NCBI RefSeq assembly: GCF_002410825.1
Contig: NZ_DHOS01000011.1
Span: 1-38,341, forward strand
Length of the DNA: 38,341 bases
DNA from: Proteiniphilum sp. UBA5384
GTDB taxonomy: Bacteria; Bacteroidota; Bacteroidia; Bacteroidales; Dysgonomonadaceae
Direction: 5' to 3'
Shown: one piece after another, positions 9,185 to 18,356 of the stretch
Layout: each line of letters opens with the position of its first letter
Numbering within the stretch: position 1 is the stretch's first letter
Position numbers and translations under genes: made by a program
Notes under the pieces: model-generated
What the model was told of the DNA's origin: nothing
Database searches by the model: none
The model's input: the letters and a program-made list of their open reading frames with translations, nothing else

Positions 9185-10804
9185 TTATCTCGGTATGCCG
9201 GCAAGCTGGTCGATGTGTAATTTTAAATGACCTTCCGAATCTTTGCGGCCCACATATGCGACTCCGCCACCGCGGGAAAGATTTCCGGGTTCATTCCTGC
9301 CGATCTTCAGGTAAACCGTACCCGGACCATCGGCACGCACTACTTCGGTGTTTACGTATTCACTGCCGTCTACCGACAATGTGAGCCACCCGGAGCTTCC
9401 TGTCCCCTGCTCTGCTATCCTTGCCGATACATACCCCGGTCCGAAAGCTATCGTACTTCCTGGCCACGGGATGACCGGTTTACGCTCCACCTTTATGGTT
9501 CGGATCAAATTGCCTACGGTTATTTTCAGGATGCCGGCGGAGAACACGTTACTTATGGCGATTTTCACCTCCGTATTGTAATCAGCCCCGGTAGGAGCTA
9601 TGCTTCCCGAGGAGATCGACATCGAGTGTGCCGGACTGACGGAAAGGATTTCCGTCAGTGCCGGCGTTCCCGCAGGGGCATTCGTAATAATGGTTACGGC
9701 CGTCAGATTGCTTTGCGCGGTATTCGAATAAACGATCATCCCGGAATTGCTCAACCCCAGATAAAATTGCCCGTTATCGGTAATCTCCATCGCGTTCTGA
9801 TCGATCACCGTCAGTTCGGCGACGATATTGGACGGAGGCGCGGTGAGAGCTTCCCCGGCGGTTCCGTATCCGGGTATCGTTACTTCTTTTATCTTAAATT
9901 GATACCACTTGTTTCGCGCGATGCTAATCGCACTGCCGTTGTCGTCCTGAAATGCCAGGCGGTAATAACAGGTTTCGGAATGATACCGCCCCTTGACGAT
10001 TACGGAAGTTTCGCCGGCGGCAGACTCGTAGACATAGAGGGGTTCGGTCGAGTACGGGACGGCATAATCCACTGTATTTCCCGGCGGCAGAGAGGGCGCG
10101 GGTTGAATGAATCTTCCGTACTGTTTGGCACCCGTAACCGTAAATCCTTCCATGTTGAAGTTCGCGGTGGTACTTTCTACCGTAACTTTGGCCGCGACCC
10201 GGATAAGGGACACTTTCCCACCGGGCGAACCGATGGTGGTCTGCCCATCGATACCGTTCAGCCCGACCGATGCGCTCATGGGGATATAGCTGCCCTCGTA
10301 AGGGTTTAAGAGCTGCGGCGAACCGAGTTTCGTGGTATTGAGTACCGCCAGAGCCTGTGCATAAGTTTTGCCCGATAAAACATTTTCGATACCTGTTTTA
10401 TTGAAATGCAGACCGTCTGTCACTCCGTCAAAAAATGTGTCGGGAGGATTGGCGATGATCAGTAGCCGCGACCGGTTTGTGGTTTTTGTGAGCGGAACGG
10501 CCGGCTTTCCGTGCGAGATCAGCGCGCGGGAAGCTTCGAAAAAAACCGCATTGTCCGTATCCCCTCTGAATACCAGCACCCAGGGCATCGTACCCATGGG
10601 ATCATTCTCATCGCTCGTCCGGGTGCGGGTAACCGGTTTTTCAAACTCCCCGGCATTCAGGAATAGCCCAACCTCGATCACGCCGTCCGCAGGTATTTCA
10701 GGAATCGCATCCCCGGATAGGTATTGTTCGCTGCAAGCTGCCAGAGACAACAGCGTAATGCTCGGCAGCAAAAACCATTTGATTGTTATCTTCTTTTTCA
10801 TCAC
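9185..10804 (-). CDS. Fimbrial accessory/tip lipoprotein of operon 1 (fimbrillin-like)
   Basis: A 539-aa exported lipoprotein: charged N-terminus, hydrophobic core and lipobox LAAC (Cys24), then CSEQYLSGDAIPEIPADG. The N-terminal half resembles fimbrillin-type beta-sandwiches (VIEVGLFLNAGEFEKPVTRT, with VPLTKTTNRSRLLIIANPP and an SLIRVAAKVTVE strand that is typical of the family). The C-terminal 200 residues are Ser/Thr/Gly-rich beta structure. It is the last gene of fimbrial operon 1, 18 bp after the 891-aa protein. By analogy to FimC-FimE of Porphyromonas it should be a minor tip or adaptor subunit. An Arg-rich stretch (TRTRTSDE, about residues 60-67) could be the protease maturation site. 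Confidence 0.75.
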   Translation of the reverse strand: MMKKKITIKWFLLPSITLLSLAACSEQYLSGDAIPEIPADGVIEVGLFLNAGEFEKPVTRTRTSDENDPMGTMPWVLVFRGDTDNAVFFEASRALISHGKPAVPLTKTTNRSRLLIIANPPDTFFDGVTDGLHFNKTGIENVLSGKTYAQALAVLNTTKLGSPQLLNPYEGSYIPMSASVGLNGIDGQTTIGSPGGKVSLIRVAAKVTVESTTANFNMEGFTVTGAKQYGRFIQPAPSLPPGNTVDYAVPYSTEPLYVYESAAGETSVIVKGRYHSETCYYRLAFQDDNGSAISIARNKWYQFKIKEVTIPGYGTAGEALTAPPSNIVAELTVIDQNAMEITDNGQFYLGLSNSGMIVYSNTAQSNLTAVTIITNAPAGTPALTEILSVSPAHSMSISSGSIAPTGADYNTEVKIAISNVFSAGILKITVGNLIRTIKVERKPVIPWPGSTIAFGPGYVSARIAEQGTGSSGWLTLSVDGSEYVNTEVVRADGPGTVYLKIGRNEPGNLSRGGGVAYVGRKDSEGHLKLHIDQLAGIPR

Positions 10805-10822
10805 TGTAGATTTTTAAGAATA

Positions 10823-13498
10823 TTACTCGTCTTTTATACACCGGATCGATATGCCGTTGCGCTGTCCTGCCCTCCATAGATGGGCAAACAATCTGTTATT
10901 GCTTAAATACGAGGCATCGGTCGAACTGCTATAGGTGGCGCTCCAGATTACGCACATACTTCCGGCATAAGACAGCGCGCCTAAAGGGCCGGGGTTATTA
11001 TTAGGGTCTTTACGAACCCCCGCCGCAGGGAGAAATACAGAAGCATGGGTGTAAGGGTTGAAAAATAACCGCCCCAGATAGGCCAATTCGGCGTCCGCAC
11101 CTGTTGCCGAAGCGGGAACATCGGTAATACTCGTCCGTATCGGCCGGCGGTCGAAGAAACCATCGGCATAGTATCCCCACAGTGCGTTATTGGCAGGAAC
11201 TCCCTCCCAGCCGTTACGCGGATTGGAGAAGAGGGATTGCCTTATTTCCGAATCATTTGCCATGCCGGTTCCGGCCGTTGCCGTACTTCCGTCATTTGGA
11301 CGGCGGTAGCCCGCAGGACAGGTCTCCCACAGCCTTTTATTGTTGTCCCAGTTTCCCCCAATGTTGTTCCAGTTCCAATTAACCGCTTTTACCGTCCTCG
11401 GATCCCAGGCGTATGTCCTACCCCATTGGAAGTAGTAGCCCCCCTGGGTAGGGTAATCGGTAAATACGTATTTCGTGCCGGTGGCGTTGCCCACCCGGCC
11501 GACACCTCTCTGCGGGTCCGTCAGGTTGTAAGGGGAGAATTTCTTTGCCAGGGTGCGCGTCCGGGTCAGTTCGGTATCTCCCCCCGCCACAGGAGGATCC
11601 CCGTTCCGCATCACATAGTCGGCCCCTTCACCCTGGCGGACATAGATTTTGGCGGTGGCGCCCCCGTCCGAATAATTTACGGTAATGGTGGCATAGCGTG
11701 CCGGAGCTGTCGGGGTCGGGGTGTATGTGGATGCCATGCCGACCCGGAAGTAGATGCGCCCGTTTCCCTCGACCGATTTGACGCCGTCGCGCACGGGATA
11801 ATCTTCGGCGTTGCCGGGAGATTCGGTTCCGAGGTCTTTATTATTGCCCGGTACTTTACTTAGGATCACGAACGATCCGCCGCCCATCGGATCGTCCACC
11901 TGAGCGCTCCACGCCCCCGTGTGGTCGGAATAAATGACACGTTCTCCCACTTCGTCGCTGCGGTGGAACGTCCCCACCCATGGGAATTCATTGAACGGCC
12001 TGGGTTGATAGGCGACCCGGGTGCTGACGGTAATCTCCCGTCTGAGTCCGTTTGCGTTCAGGTAGATATGGCGGACATCATTGTTTACCTGTTTGGCACT
12101 GATAGTAGCGATATCCATATATCCTTCGCCCGAGAGAGGATCATAATGGAACATCGAGGTGTTGACCGCACCGGCAAGGTCATCGAAAAAATCATTGACC
12201 CTGAAAGGGATTTTTCCGGCCCGCCCCGATCCTCCAAGATCCCCTTCTTCGTCGATCATGACAGTCGGCTGATCGCTCCAGAAATAGATTCTGGAAGCGG
12301 TCATCCCGGTGATAACGGCTCTGGCCGACGAGGTATTCAACCTCCTCGACAGTATATCGCCCGACACGGTCTGTATATTCCATTCGGCAACCATCAGATC
12401 CATGGGGGTCGCCGACTCCCAGGCGATCCTGGGGGTGGGACTCCCGGGGCCGGTTACCTCCACGATACGAAGCCGATAGTTATGGTTCCGCAAAATGTCG
12501 CGGCTCCGCGTCTTGTCGGTCGTAGTCATATCCAGCCTGTAATACGAGCGTTCGGTATCCCACACTACCCCGTCGCTGCTGTAGTATCCGCCTATCACAA
12601 GCCCCGTGGCGTCGAGCCGGTTTTGGGAGAACACGGTTGCTTTTGCTTCGAGGATATACATTTCGCCGGTCAGTGAAACCTCGTCGCCGGTCGTGTACAG
12701 GATCGGCCCCGCCCAGTTGCCCGGATCCGTGGGAACGGTCGGCTTATCTACGATCAGGTTCCCGGGAGAGGAAGATGCCAGCGCGTTCCTGTCCGGAACG
12801 ATGTGTCCATTGTCCTTGATATTGTAGAGATAGACTTCTGCCAGCTTAAAGTGCTCCCTCGGTTTCCTGCCTGAAACCGGATCGTCTTTTGCTACGGCCA
12901 CATCTATCCGGGCCACCATGCGCAACATGAGTATGTCGTCTATTGCGGAGGTGAAGGGCGTGATCAGCAGGGGAGTCGACGTTTCTCCCCACATTGGGAA
13001 GGGTATGTCAGAGGCGTTCCATCGATGGTCGGAAGCCCTGTTGGTAAATTCCAGCATTCTGAGCATTCCGTCTTTGGGAGCCTTCCGCCATTCCACCGAG
13101 CCGATCAGTTTCATTACCTCGTCACGGGCATTGGCGATGACCACAAAACGCTGTTTATACTCCTTCACCCTTATGGAGGCTCGGAATGTCTGCTTGGAGG
13201 TTCCCGCGCCTGAAGCGGGCTTGCCTTCGGCGTAATAGTCGAAATATTCGGTATTGTCGGCGTTGATCCTGAATGCCAGGATATCTATGGTGCGAATCGT
13301 ATTTTCCTGCGTTGCGCTACGGGTCATCGCCGATACGGGGTTCGTTATGGACGGATCGTCTGCCGGCAGGAATATATGGAAGCCGGCTTCCACTTCGCCG
13401 GTGTTTGCGTGTCCGGCCGGATCATCTGTTTCTTTGACGCATCCTGCCAGAAATAAGGCCAATAAGGCAATCGACAGATTATTATATGGAATTTTCAT
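10823..13498 (-). CDS. Large fimbrial tip lipoprotein of operon 1, FISUMP-like C-terminus
   Basis: 891 aa from the ATG at 13498; an alternative ATG nine codons upstream exists, but the downstream one starts directly with the signal peptide and follows GAAGAAAAG. Lipobox LAGC (Cys20). The N-terminal half is fimbrillin-like (IRTIDILAFRINADNTEYFD, RFVVIANARDEVMKL, MLRMVARIDVAVAKDD strands). Repeated beta-rich segments follow. The last 170 residues resemble the Fibrobacter-type FISUMP module seen in Bacteroidetes surface proteins: WETCPAGYRRPNDG near residue 720 and an SIRCIKDE end, with FLPAAGVR between. Its size and place after the anchor gene suggest the FimD-like or adhesive tip component. 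The Cys residues may form a disulfide. Confidence 0.78.
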   Translation of the reverse strand: MKIPYNNLSIALLALFLAGCVKETDDPAGHANTGEVEAGFHIFLPADDPSITNPVSAMTRSATQENTIRTIDILAFRINADNTEYFDYYAEGKPASGAGTSKQTFRASIRVKEYKQRFVVIANARDEVMKLIGSVEWRKAPKDGMLRMLEFTNRASDHRWNASDIPFPMWGETSTPLLITPFTSAIDDILMLRMVARIDVAVAKDDPVSGRKPREHFKLAEVYLYNIKDNGHIVPDRNALASSSPGNLIVDKPTVPTDPGNWAGPILYTTGDEVSLTGEMYILEAKATVFSQNRLDATGLVIGGYYSSDGVVWDTERSYYRLDMTTTDKTRSRDILRNHNYRLRIVEVTGPGSPTPRIAWESATPMDLMVAEWNIQTVSGDILSRRLNTSSARAVITGMTASRIYFWSDQPTVMIDEEGDLGGSGRAGKIPFRVNDFFDDLAGAVNTSMFHYDPLSGEGYMDIATISAKQVNNDVRHIYLNANGLRREITVSTRVAYQPRPFNEFPWVGTFHRSDEVGERVIYSDHTGAWSAQVDDPMGGGSFVILSKVPGNNKDLGTESPGNAEDYPVRDGVKSVEGNGRIYFRVGMASTYTPTPTAPARYATITVNYSDGGATAKIYVRQGEGADYVMRNGDPPVAGGDTELTRTRTLAKKFSPYNLTDPQRGVGRVGNATGTKYVFTDYPTQGGYYFQWGRTYAWDPRTVKAVNWNWNNIGGNWDNNKRLWETCPAGYRRPNDGSTATAGTGMANDSEIRQSLFSNPRNGWEGVPANNALWGYYADGFFDRRPIRTSITDVPASATGADAELAYLGRLFFNPYTHASVFLPAAGVRKDPNNNPGPLGALSYAGSMCVIWSATYSSSTDASYLSNNRLFAHLWRAGQRNGISIRCIKDE

Positions 13499-13538
13499 CT
13501 TTTCTTCAATTTTATAATATGACATGATACACCATCCG

Positions 13539-14489
13539 TCAATCGGGTTCTATTTCATAGTTCGTATCAAGGTCATTCCAACAGCGGATGTCGACAGTGA
13601 CGCTCATATCGGTATTGTAGACCAGTATGACCTCGAAAAGGTGCGTGGTCAGGAAATCCACATCCGGATATTTATCCAGTATCAGTCTGATCAGATCGTC
13701 GGGCAGGCCACTGTTGCCCGGATATAGTTCCCTTCTGTCGGTCTGGTCCCACAGCATAAGCCTGGGGTGGTTTTCCTCGTATAATTTCAGTACCCTCAGG
13801 GACGAGAACAGATCTGGCGCTTCGCTTTTCACACTCATGGGGGCGACGTAGCTGAAATCCCGCCCTCTAGCCGGTTTATTGAGAAAAGTTTCGCTGCCGT
13901 TATGGTCGGTGATGGTATGGAAATACCGGTGTCCTGTTTGAGGCAGACCTTTTACCGTCACGTTGATCGTATTGGTGTTTTGCTCCAGAGGTATTTCTAC
14001 GGTCTGCAGCCTGTCGCCGGTTATGGGGATGTTCTCCATATTACCGTAAAGGATAAGTGGTATGACGGAAGTTATATAGCCCTCCGGTGGAATATTCAAA
14101 GCCAGGATATCGTCATGGCGGAGTGGATCGCCCAAAGTTTCGTTCGAATTATAAGACGAGACGTTGAATATCTCGGACTGATTGAACCACACCACGAATT
14201 CATATTCGCCGGCGGGAAGTTCGAGGTTCAACGGATAATGCCGGTTTAATTCGGGATTCTGAAAAGGGATGGTTTTCAGGTAATTCCCGTTCCTGTCGAA
14301 AAGGTAGAGATAAGCCACTTTCAGTTCATCCGGATCGAAACTGCGTGCGCCCCGGGGTGTATCATAGGTAAAGACAACCTGGAATCCATATGACTCAGGC
14401 GGGCATTCCGGCAGGCTGTCCCTGATGCAGGAAGATACCGCCGATGAGAATATCAGCAGTGTGATCAGTGTAAATCCATCGGTTTTCAT
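13539..14489 (-). CDS. Mfa2/FimB-type fimbrial anchor lipoprotein (operon 1)
   Basis: A 316-aa lipoprotein with lipobox VSSC (Cys21) followed by the family hallmark SLPECPPESYGFQVVFTYD, equivalent to the DCP-x-x-Y-V-x-F opening of Mfa2 proteins. The next segment, DELKVAYLYLFDRNGNYLKT, is the typical first domain strand, and LPAGEYEFVVWFN follows. Such proteins stay fixed in the outer membrane, end pilus growth and anchor the shaft at its base. It begins 35 bp after a strong terminator that follows the major pilin gene, so it depends on read-through or on an unseen promoter. Stop is TGA. Confidence 0.88.
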   Translation of the reverse strand: MKTDGFTLITLLIFSSAVSSCIRDSLPECPPESYGFQVVFTYDTPRGARSFDPDELKVAYLYLFDRNGNYLKTIPFQNPELNRHYPLNLELPAGEYEFVVWFNQSEIFNVSSYNSNETLGDPLRHDDILALNIPPEGYITSVIPLILYGNMENIPITGDRLQTVEIPLEQNTNTINVTVKGLPQTGHRYFHTITDHNGSETFLNKPARGRDFSYVAPMSVKSEAPDLFSSLRVLKLYEENHPRLMLWDQTDRRELYPGNSGLPDDLIRLILDKYPDVDFLTTHLFEVILVYNTDMSVTVDIRCWNDLDTNYEIEPD

Positions 14490-14524
14490 ATGTGCGCGTT
14501 ATAAATATTTGTTCCGTTTGATCA

Positions 14525-14556
14525 AAAGAGGGAGGAGTGCGGAGTCCTCCCTCTTT
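14525..14556 (-). terminator. Strong terminator between major pilin and anchor gene (operon 1)
   Basis: AAAGAGGGAGGA (14525-14536) is perfectly complementary to 14545-14556 (12 bp, 8-nt loop). On the minus strand it ends in TTTTGATC. It lies between the end of the major pilin gene (14589) and the start of the anchor gene (14489). Confidence 0.85.
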
Positions 14557-14588
14557 CTTTAAGCTAAATAGAAACCTGCACCCCGATA

Positions 14589-15950
14589 TCAGGGCTCCAA
14601 TACATAATCATCTTGAATAAGGTTCCAGAATAAAATATGAATATCGTATATTATATCGGTCACAGTTTCCGGCGGTGTTTTGGGATCCACCACATTTTCT
14701 GATGGACGGCCCGGAGCGAGTATCCTGGTGATACGGCAACGGTAATAATCGTTGCGGAATACATCCCACTTTTTGTTCGGTACATTGGTGTCGCCGAATT
14801 TCCCGTCCCGGTTCAAAAACATATCGTAATAGCAGTATCCGTTTATGTAAGGGGCGGATTTAAAACTGCCCGGATTGACCGCCGCATAGTCGGTGGCGTG
14901 GCTTTCGGCCAAGAAGAATTCCTGATAGCCGTTCGGAAGGATTACGGTCCAGAATGTTTCCGGCGTCGAATTCGGATTGGGCACCTGTTCGAAATTCGCT
15001 CCGTTCTTTCGTGTTATTACATGAGGTGTAAAAGTGGTTCGTACTGTCACCCTGGTGATTTCCTCTTTCCAGTGGTTGACCGAACTGTTTTCCGTGGCAT
15101 AAAGGGCATTGAGATCCCTGACCCCGCTGTTGGCGGCATTGACCGCGATATATCCGTCGCCGGAAATTCCCGGAGTGTTCGCCGCATTTACGAATTCGAG
15201 GGGATTCCAAGAATTGGGCTGGTAGTTGGGGTCGGAACCATCGAGTTTGGGAAGTAGGTAAAACTTTTTATTCACATTGTTTATCGCGAAAGTCAGGTCC
15301 CCGATATCTCCGGGGGCATTGACCGTCATGTTTGGTGCCTTCTCGACGGTAACTTTGGCTACGAGCCTTTTCACGGGGATCTTCAGTACATTTTGGTTTA
15401 CATAATCCGGATCTCCCATAGGCCTGAGTTCAGTGGTTTTCACACTGGAACTGAACATGGCCAGGCCGCTTCCCGTCACCAGTTCGTCCATGGTAAGCGA
15501 ATGTACGGCATCGTTGAAAACGGCAAGGGATTTGTTTTGCAGCCCGCCGGCAAATGTCCTGGGCAAATTAACCCCGACGAATACGGTTTTCTTGCCGGTG
15601 GTCGTGCCGATTGACGTATTGGCTCTCCAGATATCTTCGTTAGTAGCCCCCGAGGGCTGCTGAGTGAAATCCGATGCGGTCAGTTCCCGGTATGTAACCA
15701 TCAGACCGGTATTAGCATTGAAGATGTACACATCTACCGTGTTGAGCGCCGCTTCCACTTCCGTTGCATTATTGTCTCCCGTGCTCCTTGTTCCCGGATT
15801 TGGATTCGAGGATGAGAAGGATAATTCCAGATGGGTTGGCTGGGCGTTGTCTTCACCTCCCGGATTTAAGAGGTTGTCGTTCTTGTTGTTGCATGCATAC
15901 AATCCGGCGGCAAGAGCGAATGTCGCGAATAAAATTGTTTTTGTTTTCAT
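14589..15950 (-). CDS. Mfa1-type major fimbrial subunit (operon 1)
   Basis: 453 aa from the ATG at 15950 (MKTKTILFATFALAAGLYAC, lipobox LYAC, Cys20). A frame extension to 15977 is less likely because its extra residues precede a complete signal peptide. Mature-type features: LELSFSSSNPNPGTRSTG, where Arg55 is a plausible maturation cleavage site, then VDVYIFNANTGLMVTYRELT (first beta strands) and VLKIPVKRLVAKVTVEKAPN. The C-terminal region keeps the DVFRNDYYRCRITRIL motif of Mfa1-like proteins and ends in a beta strand (DIHILFWNLIQDDYVLEP) that should act as donor strand. Type V pilins travel as lipoproteins, are trimmed by an Arg-specific protease and then polymerise by strand exchange. It is followed by a terminator, consistent with high expression. 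Confidence 0.88.
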   Translation of the reverse strand: MKTKTILFATFALAAGLYACNNKNDNLLNPGGEDNAQPTHLELSFSSSNPNPGTRSTGDNNATEVEAALNTVDVYIFNANTGLMVTYRELTASDFTQQPSGATNEDIWRANTSIGTTTGKKTVFVGVNLPRTFAGGLQNKSLAVFNDAVHSLTMDELVTGSGLAMFSSSVKTTELRPMGDPDYVNQNVLKIPVKRLVAKVTVEKAPNMTVNAPGDIGDLTFAINNVNKKFYLLPKLDGSDPNYQPNSWNPLEFVNAANTPGISGDGYIAVNAANSGVRDLNALYATENSSVNHWKEEITRVTVRTTFTPHVITRKNGANFEQVPNPNSTPETFWTVILPNGYQEFFLAESHATDYAAVNPGSFKSAPYINGYCYYDMFLNRDGKFGDTNVPNKKWDVFRNDYYRCRITRILAPGRPSENVVDPKTPPETVTDIIYDIHILFWNLIQDDYVLEP

Positions 15951-15998
15951 AATGATTCTTCTTAAAATGTTCAACAAATGATGTTTGTAATTTTGGGT

Positions 15999-17456
15999 CT
16001 AATTGTCTTTGCTTTCGAGCCATTTCTTATATTCGGACAGGTTATGCGCAGCTTCTTTCAAGCCGGCTTTGGATGCTTTTTCAAAGTAGCATGACACCTG
16101 TGTATTATCACCCCTGCGGAACAGCGCGACAGCCAGGTTGTTCCACCCCTGTGGCGTTTCGATTTGTTGTAAAGCCGTGATCGCGTCGTCATAAGATCCG
16201 GTTTCGATCTCCGAAGTGGAGCGGTTGAAGCAGGCTACCGGATCGTCGGGATACATACGCGCAGCGATATCGAAAGTCTTTTTGAATTCCTTGCTTCCTT
16301 TTTCATAGCTATTTGCCACCATAAACATCTCATTGAGGCTGAGTTGCTGGGGTTTTACGAATATCAAATCTTTCGATTGGTCCGTGTCCAGTCCGCGCAC
16401 AGTGTAGAATATGTCATAGCTGTTTCGTCGTAGAACCGGGAAGTCTGTTTCAAGTAGTTTACGGTAAACAGCCCCGCCCTGCAGGTTTTTTAAAGCGGTC
16501 TTGCGCTTGTTTATATCGGCCGTATTCTTTATGACCTGCAATATCTCCTCGCAGTAAGGGTCGTGCGACCGGCTTATCAGAGCGCTTAACCCCTGCCAGT
16601 CTTCCCCTTTCCAGTCTGTCGTGATCAGGGTACCACGCAGATTGTGTTTACCGGTAAGATAATTGGTGAAGGCTTTGGCGCGTTTTTCGGAGAGCGATAT
16701 ATTGTGTGCTGTGTCTCCGTCGGGAGAGGCATATCCGGTAATTAATATCTTGTCCAGTACAATATTTGGATCATTTTTCGCTTCCGAGATGATCCGGTCT
16801 GCCTGATCCAGAACAGTGGCGTTATTTTTAAAGTTGCGGTCTATTTCCGACCTGTTGACTGCATAATCGAAGTTTGCCGAGTAAGATTCTGTGCGTCGTT
16901 TGACTTCTTCCACAGCCGGGACGAGATAGGAAAGTTGAAACTGCGGAATATAGGGCGCCGGAAGATGGATTTTGCCGGCAAGCCAAATATCCCCGCCTTT
17001 ATCCTTGCAGCCACACTCCGTCCGGTATTCCAGAAAAATCAATTCGCTGTCGCGCATCCACTTCTGATACTCCGTTTCGACCGAATAGGAGAAAGACTGT
17101 GATTCCCGGTTTTTACGTTTAATGACCGCAACGGTGTTTTCGGGATAGCTCATGTTGCCGAAAGCAACCCTCCGCATATTGGCTTTATCGCGAGCCCTGC
17201 CATTGATATATATAGGGCCGAATTCCATGACGTGCATTTCGTCTGCAGACCTGATGATGGGAACGATCGTAAGCATCTCGTTCGGGGCCAGCCTTACCTC
17301 GTTAAAGATGATCTCGGCATTCACGATAATTTTTTTGTTTAGCTTGGCATAGTTCATCGCGTCAATCAATACTTCTCCCTTGTGCGGAGGACGGGCTGTA
17401 CAAGGGAGAACAAGAAATACCGTTAAGCCCAGGAGAAAATAAATATTCTTTTTCAT
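15999..17456 (-). CDS. DUF3868 / OmpA-like / TPR protein of fimbrial operon 1
   Basis: 485 aa. Signal peptide at residues 1-22. DUF3868-like domain about 25-180, with a CGC motif (TECGCKDKGG) near 150. OmpA-type peptidoglycan-binding module about 190-290: ILITGYASPDGDTAHNISLS, then EKRAKAFTNYLTG, which keeps the Asp and Arg positions of that fold. The C-terminal part (about 395-480) has TPR-like helices (VACFNRSTSEIETGSYDDAI). It is probably a periplasmic or outer-membrane-associated factor that fixes the pilus to the wall or helps assembly. It follows DUF3575 by 12 bp and is paralogous to 30237-31703, in the same operon position. Confidence 0.85.
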   Translation of the reverse strand: MKKNIYFLLGLTVFLVLPCTARPPHKGEVLIDAMNYAKLNKKIIVNAEIIFNEVRLAPNEMLTIVPIIRSADEMHVMEFGPIYINGRARDKANMRRVAFGNMSYPENTVAVIKRKNRESQSFSYSVETEYQKWMRDSELIFLEYRTECGCKDKGGDIWLAGKIHLPAPYIPQFQLSYLVPAVEEVKRRTESYSANFDYAVNRSEIDRNFKNNATVLDQADRIISEAKNDPNIVLDKILITGYASPDGDTAHNISLSEKRAKAFTNYLTGKHNLRGTLITTDWKGEDWQGLSALISRSHDPYCEEILQVIKNTADINKRKTALKNLQGGAVYRKLLETDFPVLRRNSYDIFYTVRGLDTDQSKDLIFVKPQQLSLNEMFMVANSYEKGSKEFKKTFDIAARMYPDDPVACFNRSTSEIETGSYDDAITALQQIETPQGWNNLAVALFRRGDNTQVSCYFEKASKAGLKEAAHNLSEYKKWLESKDN

Positions 17457-17468
17457 CGTTGTAAGATT

Positions 17469-18062
17469 TTACCATAAATAATACGTCAGGGAAACACCGG
17501 TTTTGGTGGGCCCGAAATAGTTTTTGTCGTCGGTTGATAGTTTTTTACCGCATTTCCCGAAGGGATACTTGTCGATATGGGTTCGTATGTAGCCCACTCC
17601 GAGAATGGACTCTACACTCCAGCGCTTGTTGAGTATCCACTGATGGCCTACACTGGCACCTCCTCCGTAGTAATAACCTTCATACCGGTAGTCTTTCAAA
17701 GACTTGAAGATCCCCATAGGCAGTTTTATTTCCCCGGCGTTGTATTCGCCTCCAAGCAGATGCACTCCCATAAAAGAACCGTTGAACGTTTCGCAGAACC
17801 ACCACCTGAATTCAGGCTGAACGAGGTAATGTCTCAGTTGCTTGTTATCCGCGAATTTCCAGGGATTCCAGCCCCCGCTCAGTTCTATGCTGCTTTTACT
17901 GCTGATGCCGATCTCGAAAGCGCCATTGACCGTGGTGGTGGCGCCATAGAGCAGATTTGTTTTTAACGAGGCTTTTTGCCCGTATGCTGTTAGCGATAAC
18001 GGAAGTAGAATGTAAAGAAGCATTGCTTCTTTTTTCCGTTTAATTGTTAGTGCCATTTCCAT
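17469..18062 (-). CDS. DUF3575 outer-membrane protein of fimbrial operon 1
   Basis: About 197 aa. It is a DUF3575-family beta-barrel-like protein: after the signal (KKEAMLLYILLPLSLTAYGQ) it reads KASLKTNLLYGATTTVNGAF, then WNPWKFADNKQLRHYLVQPE, FRWWFCETFNGSFMGVHLLG and YEGYYYGGGASVGHQWILN. The frame is open up to 18167, but a -7 promoter element at 18111-18118 lies inside that extension, so I place the start at 18062; 18056 or 18023 are also possible. It is the first gene of operon 1 and a clear paralogue of 31708-32289. DUF3575 and DUF3868 genes often precede fimbrillins in Bacteroidales; the role is unknown. Confidence 0.85.
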   Translation of the reverse strand: MEMALTIKRKKEAMLLYILLPLSLTAYGQKASLKTNLLYGATTTVNGAFEIGISSKSSIELSGGWNPWKFADNKQLRHYLVQPEFRWWFCETFNGSFMGVHLLGGEYNAGEIKLPMGIFKSLKDYRYEGYYYGGGASVGHQWILNKRWSVESILGVGYIRTHIDKYPFGKCGKKLSTDDKNYFGPTKTGVSLTYYLW

Positions 18063-18110
18063 CTCGTCATATTTTATATTATTAGCCAGGGAGTTGTTGC
18101 TCTCCCAGGG

Positions 18111-18118
18111 CAAATGTA
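18111..18118 (-). promoter_or_regulatory. -7 element of fimbrial operon 1
   Basis: Minus strand TACATTTG (complement of CAAATGTA), matching TAnnTTTG. No clear -33 TTG at the proper distance, which would fit a promoter needing an activator. A short GGGAG/CTCCC hairpin (about 18089-18108) falls at the expected start of the transcript. Confidence 0.5.
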
Positions 18119-18211
18119 TGTCGATCCGCAGGTATAAAAAAGATAACTTGAGCCTGCAATTTTTCACAAAATCCGAATTAAGTGATGGAATATAAGAACC
18201 CGGGAACGGAA

Positions 18212-18279
18212 ATCCGCAAAGAATGCGGATAAAGCTTCGGCGAGAATTACAAACTGTGCGGATATATTACGTATGCGGG
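18212..18279. promoter_or_regulatory. Candidate operator repeats between operon 1 and its divergent regulator
   Basis: A 7-bp inverted repeat ATCCGCA/TGCGGAT (18212-18218 and 18224-18230, 5-nt spacer), a further direct TGCGGAT (18257-18263) and a degenerate TGCGGG (18274-18279). They sit in the divergent intergenic region upstream of both promoters and could bind the HTH regulator at 18357-19343. Confidence 0.4.
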
Positions 18280-18323
18280 CAATGTTTTTTGATGAATGTG
18301 GCAGTTATTATAATGAGATTGGC

Positions 18324-18331
18324 TATATTTG
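18324..18331 (+). promoter_or_regulatory. -7 element of the HTH regulator gene
   Basis: TATATTTG (TAnnTTTG) lies 25 nt upstream of the ATG at 18357. No TTG at the ideal -33 distance. Confidence 0.45.
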
Positions 18332-18356
18332 CAGAATATCGAAAAATTACTGAAGT

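Noticed and set aside
9227..10309. Long plus-strand ORF opposite the operon 1 tip gene
   Set aside because: It is a shadow frame; the minus strand has the lipoprotein signal and pilin motifs.
18063..18167. Longer DUF3575 protein starting at 18167
   Set aside because: A -7 promoter element lies within it and the extra residues precede a complete signal peptide.
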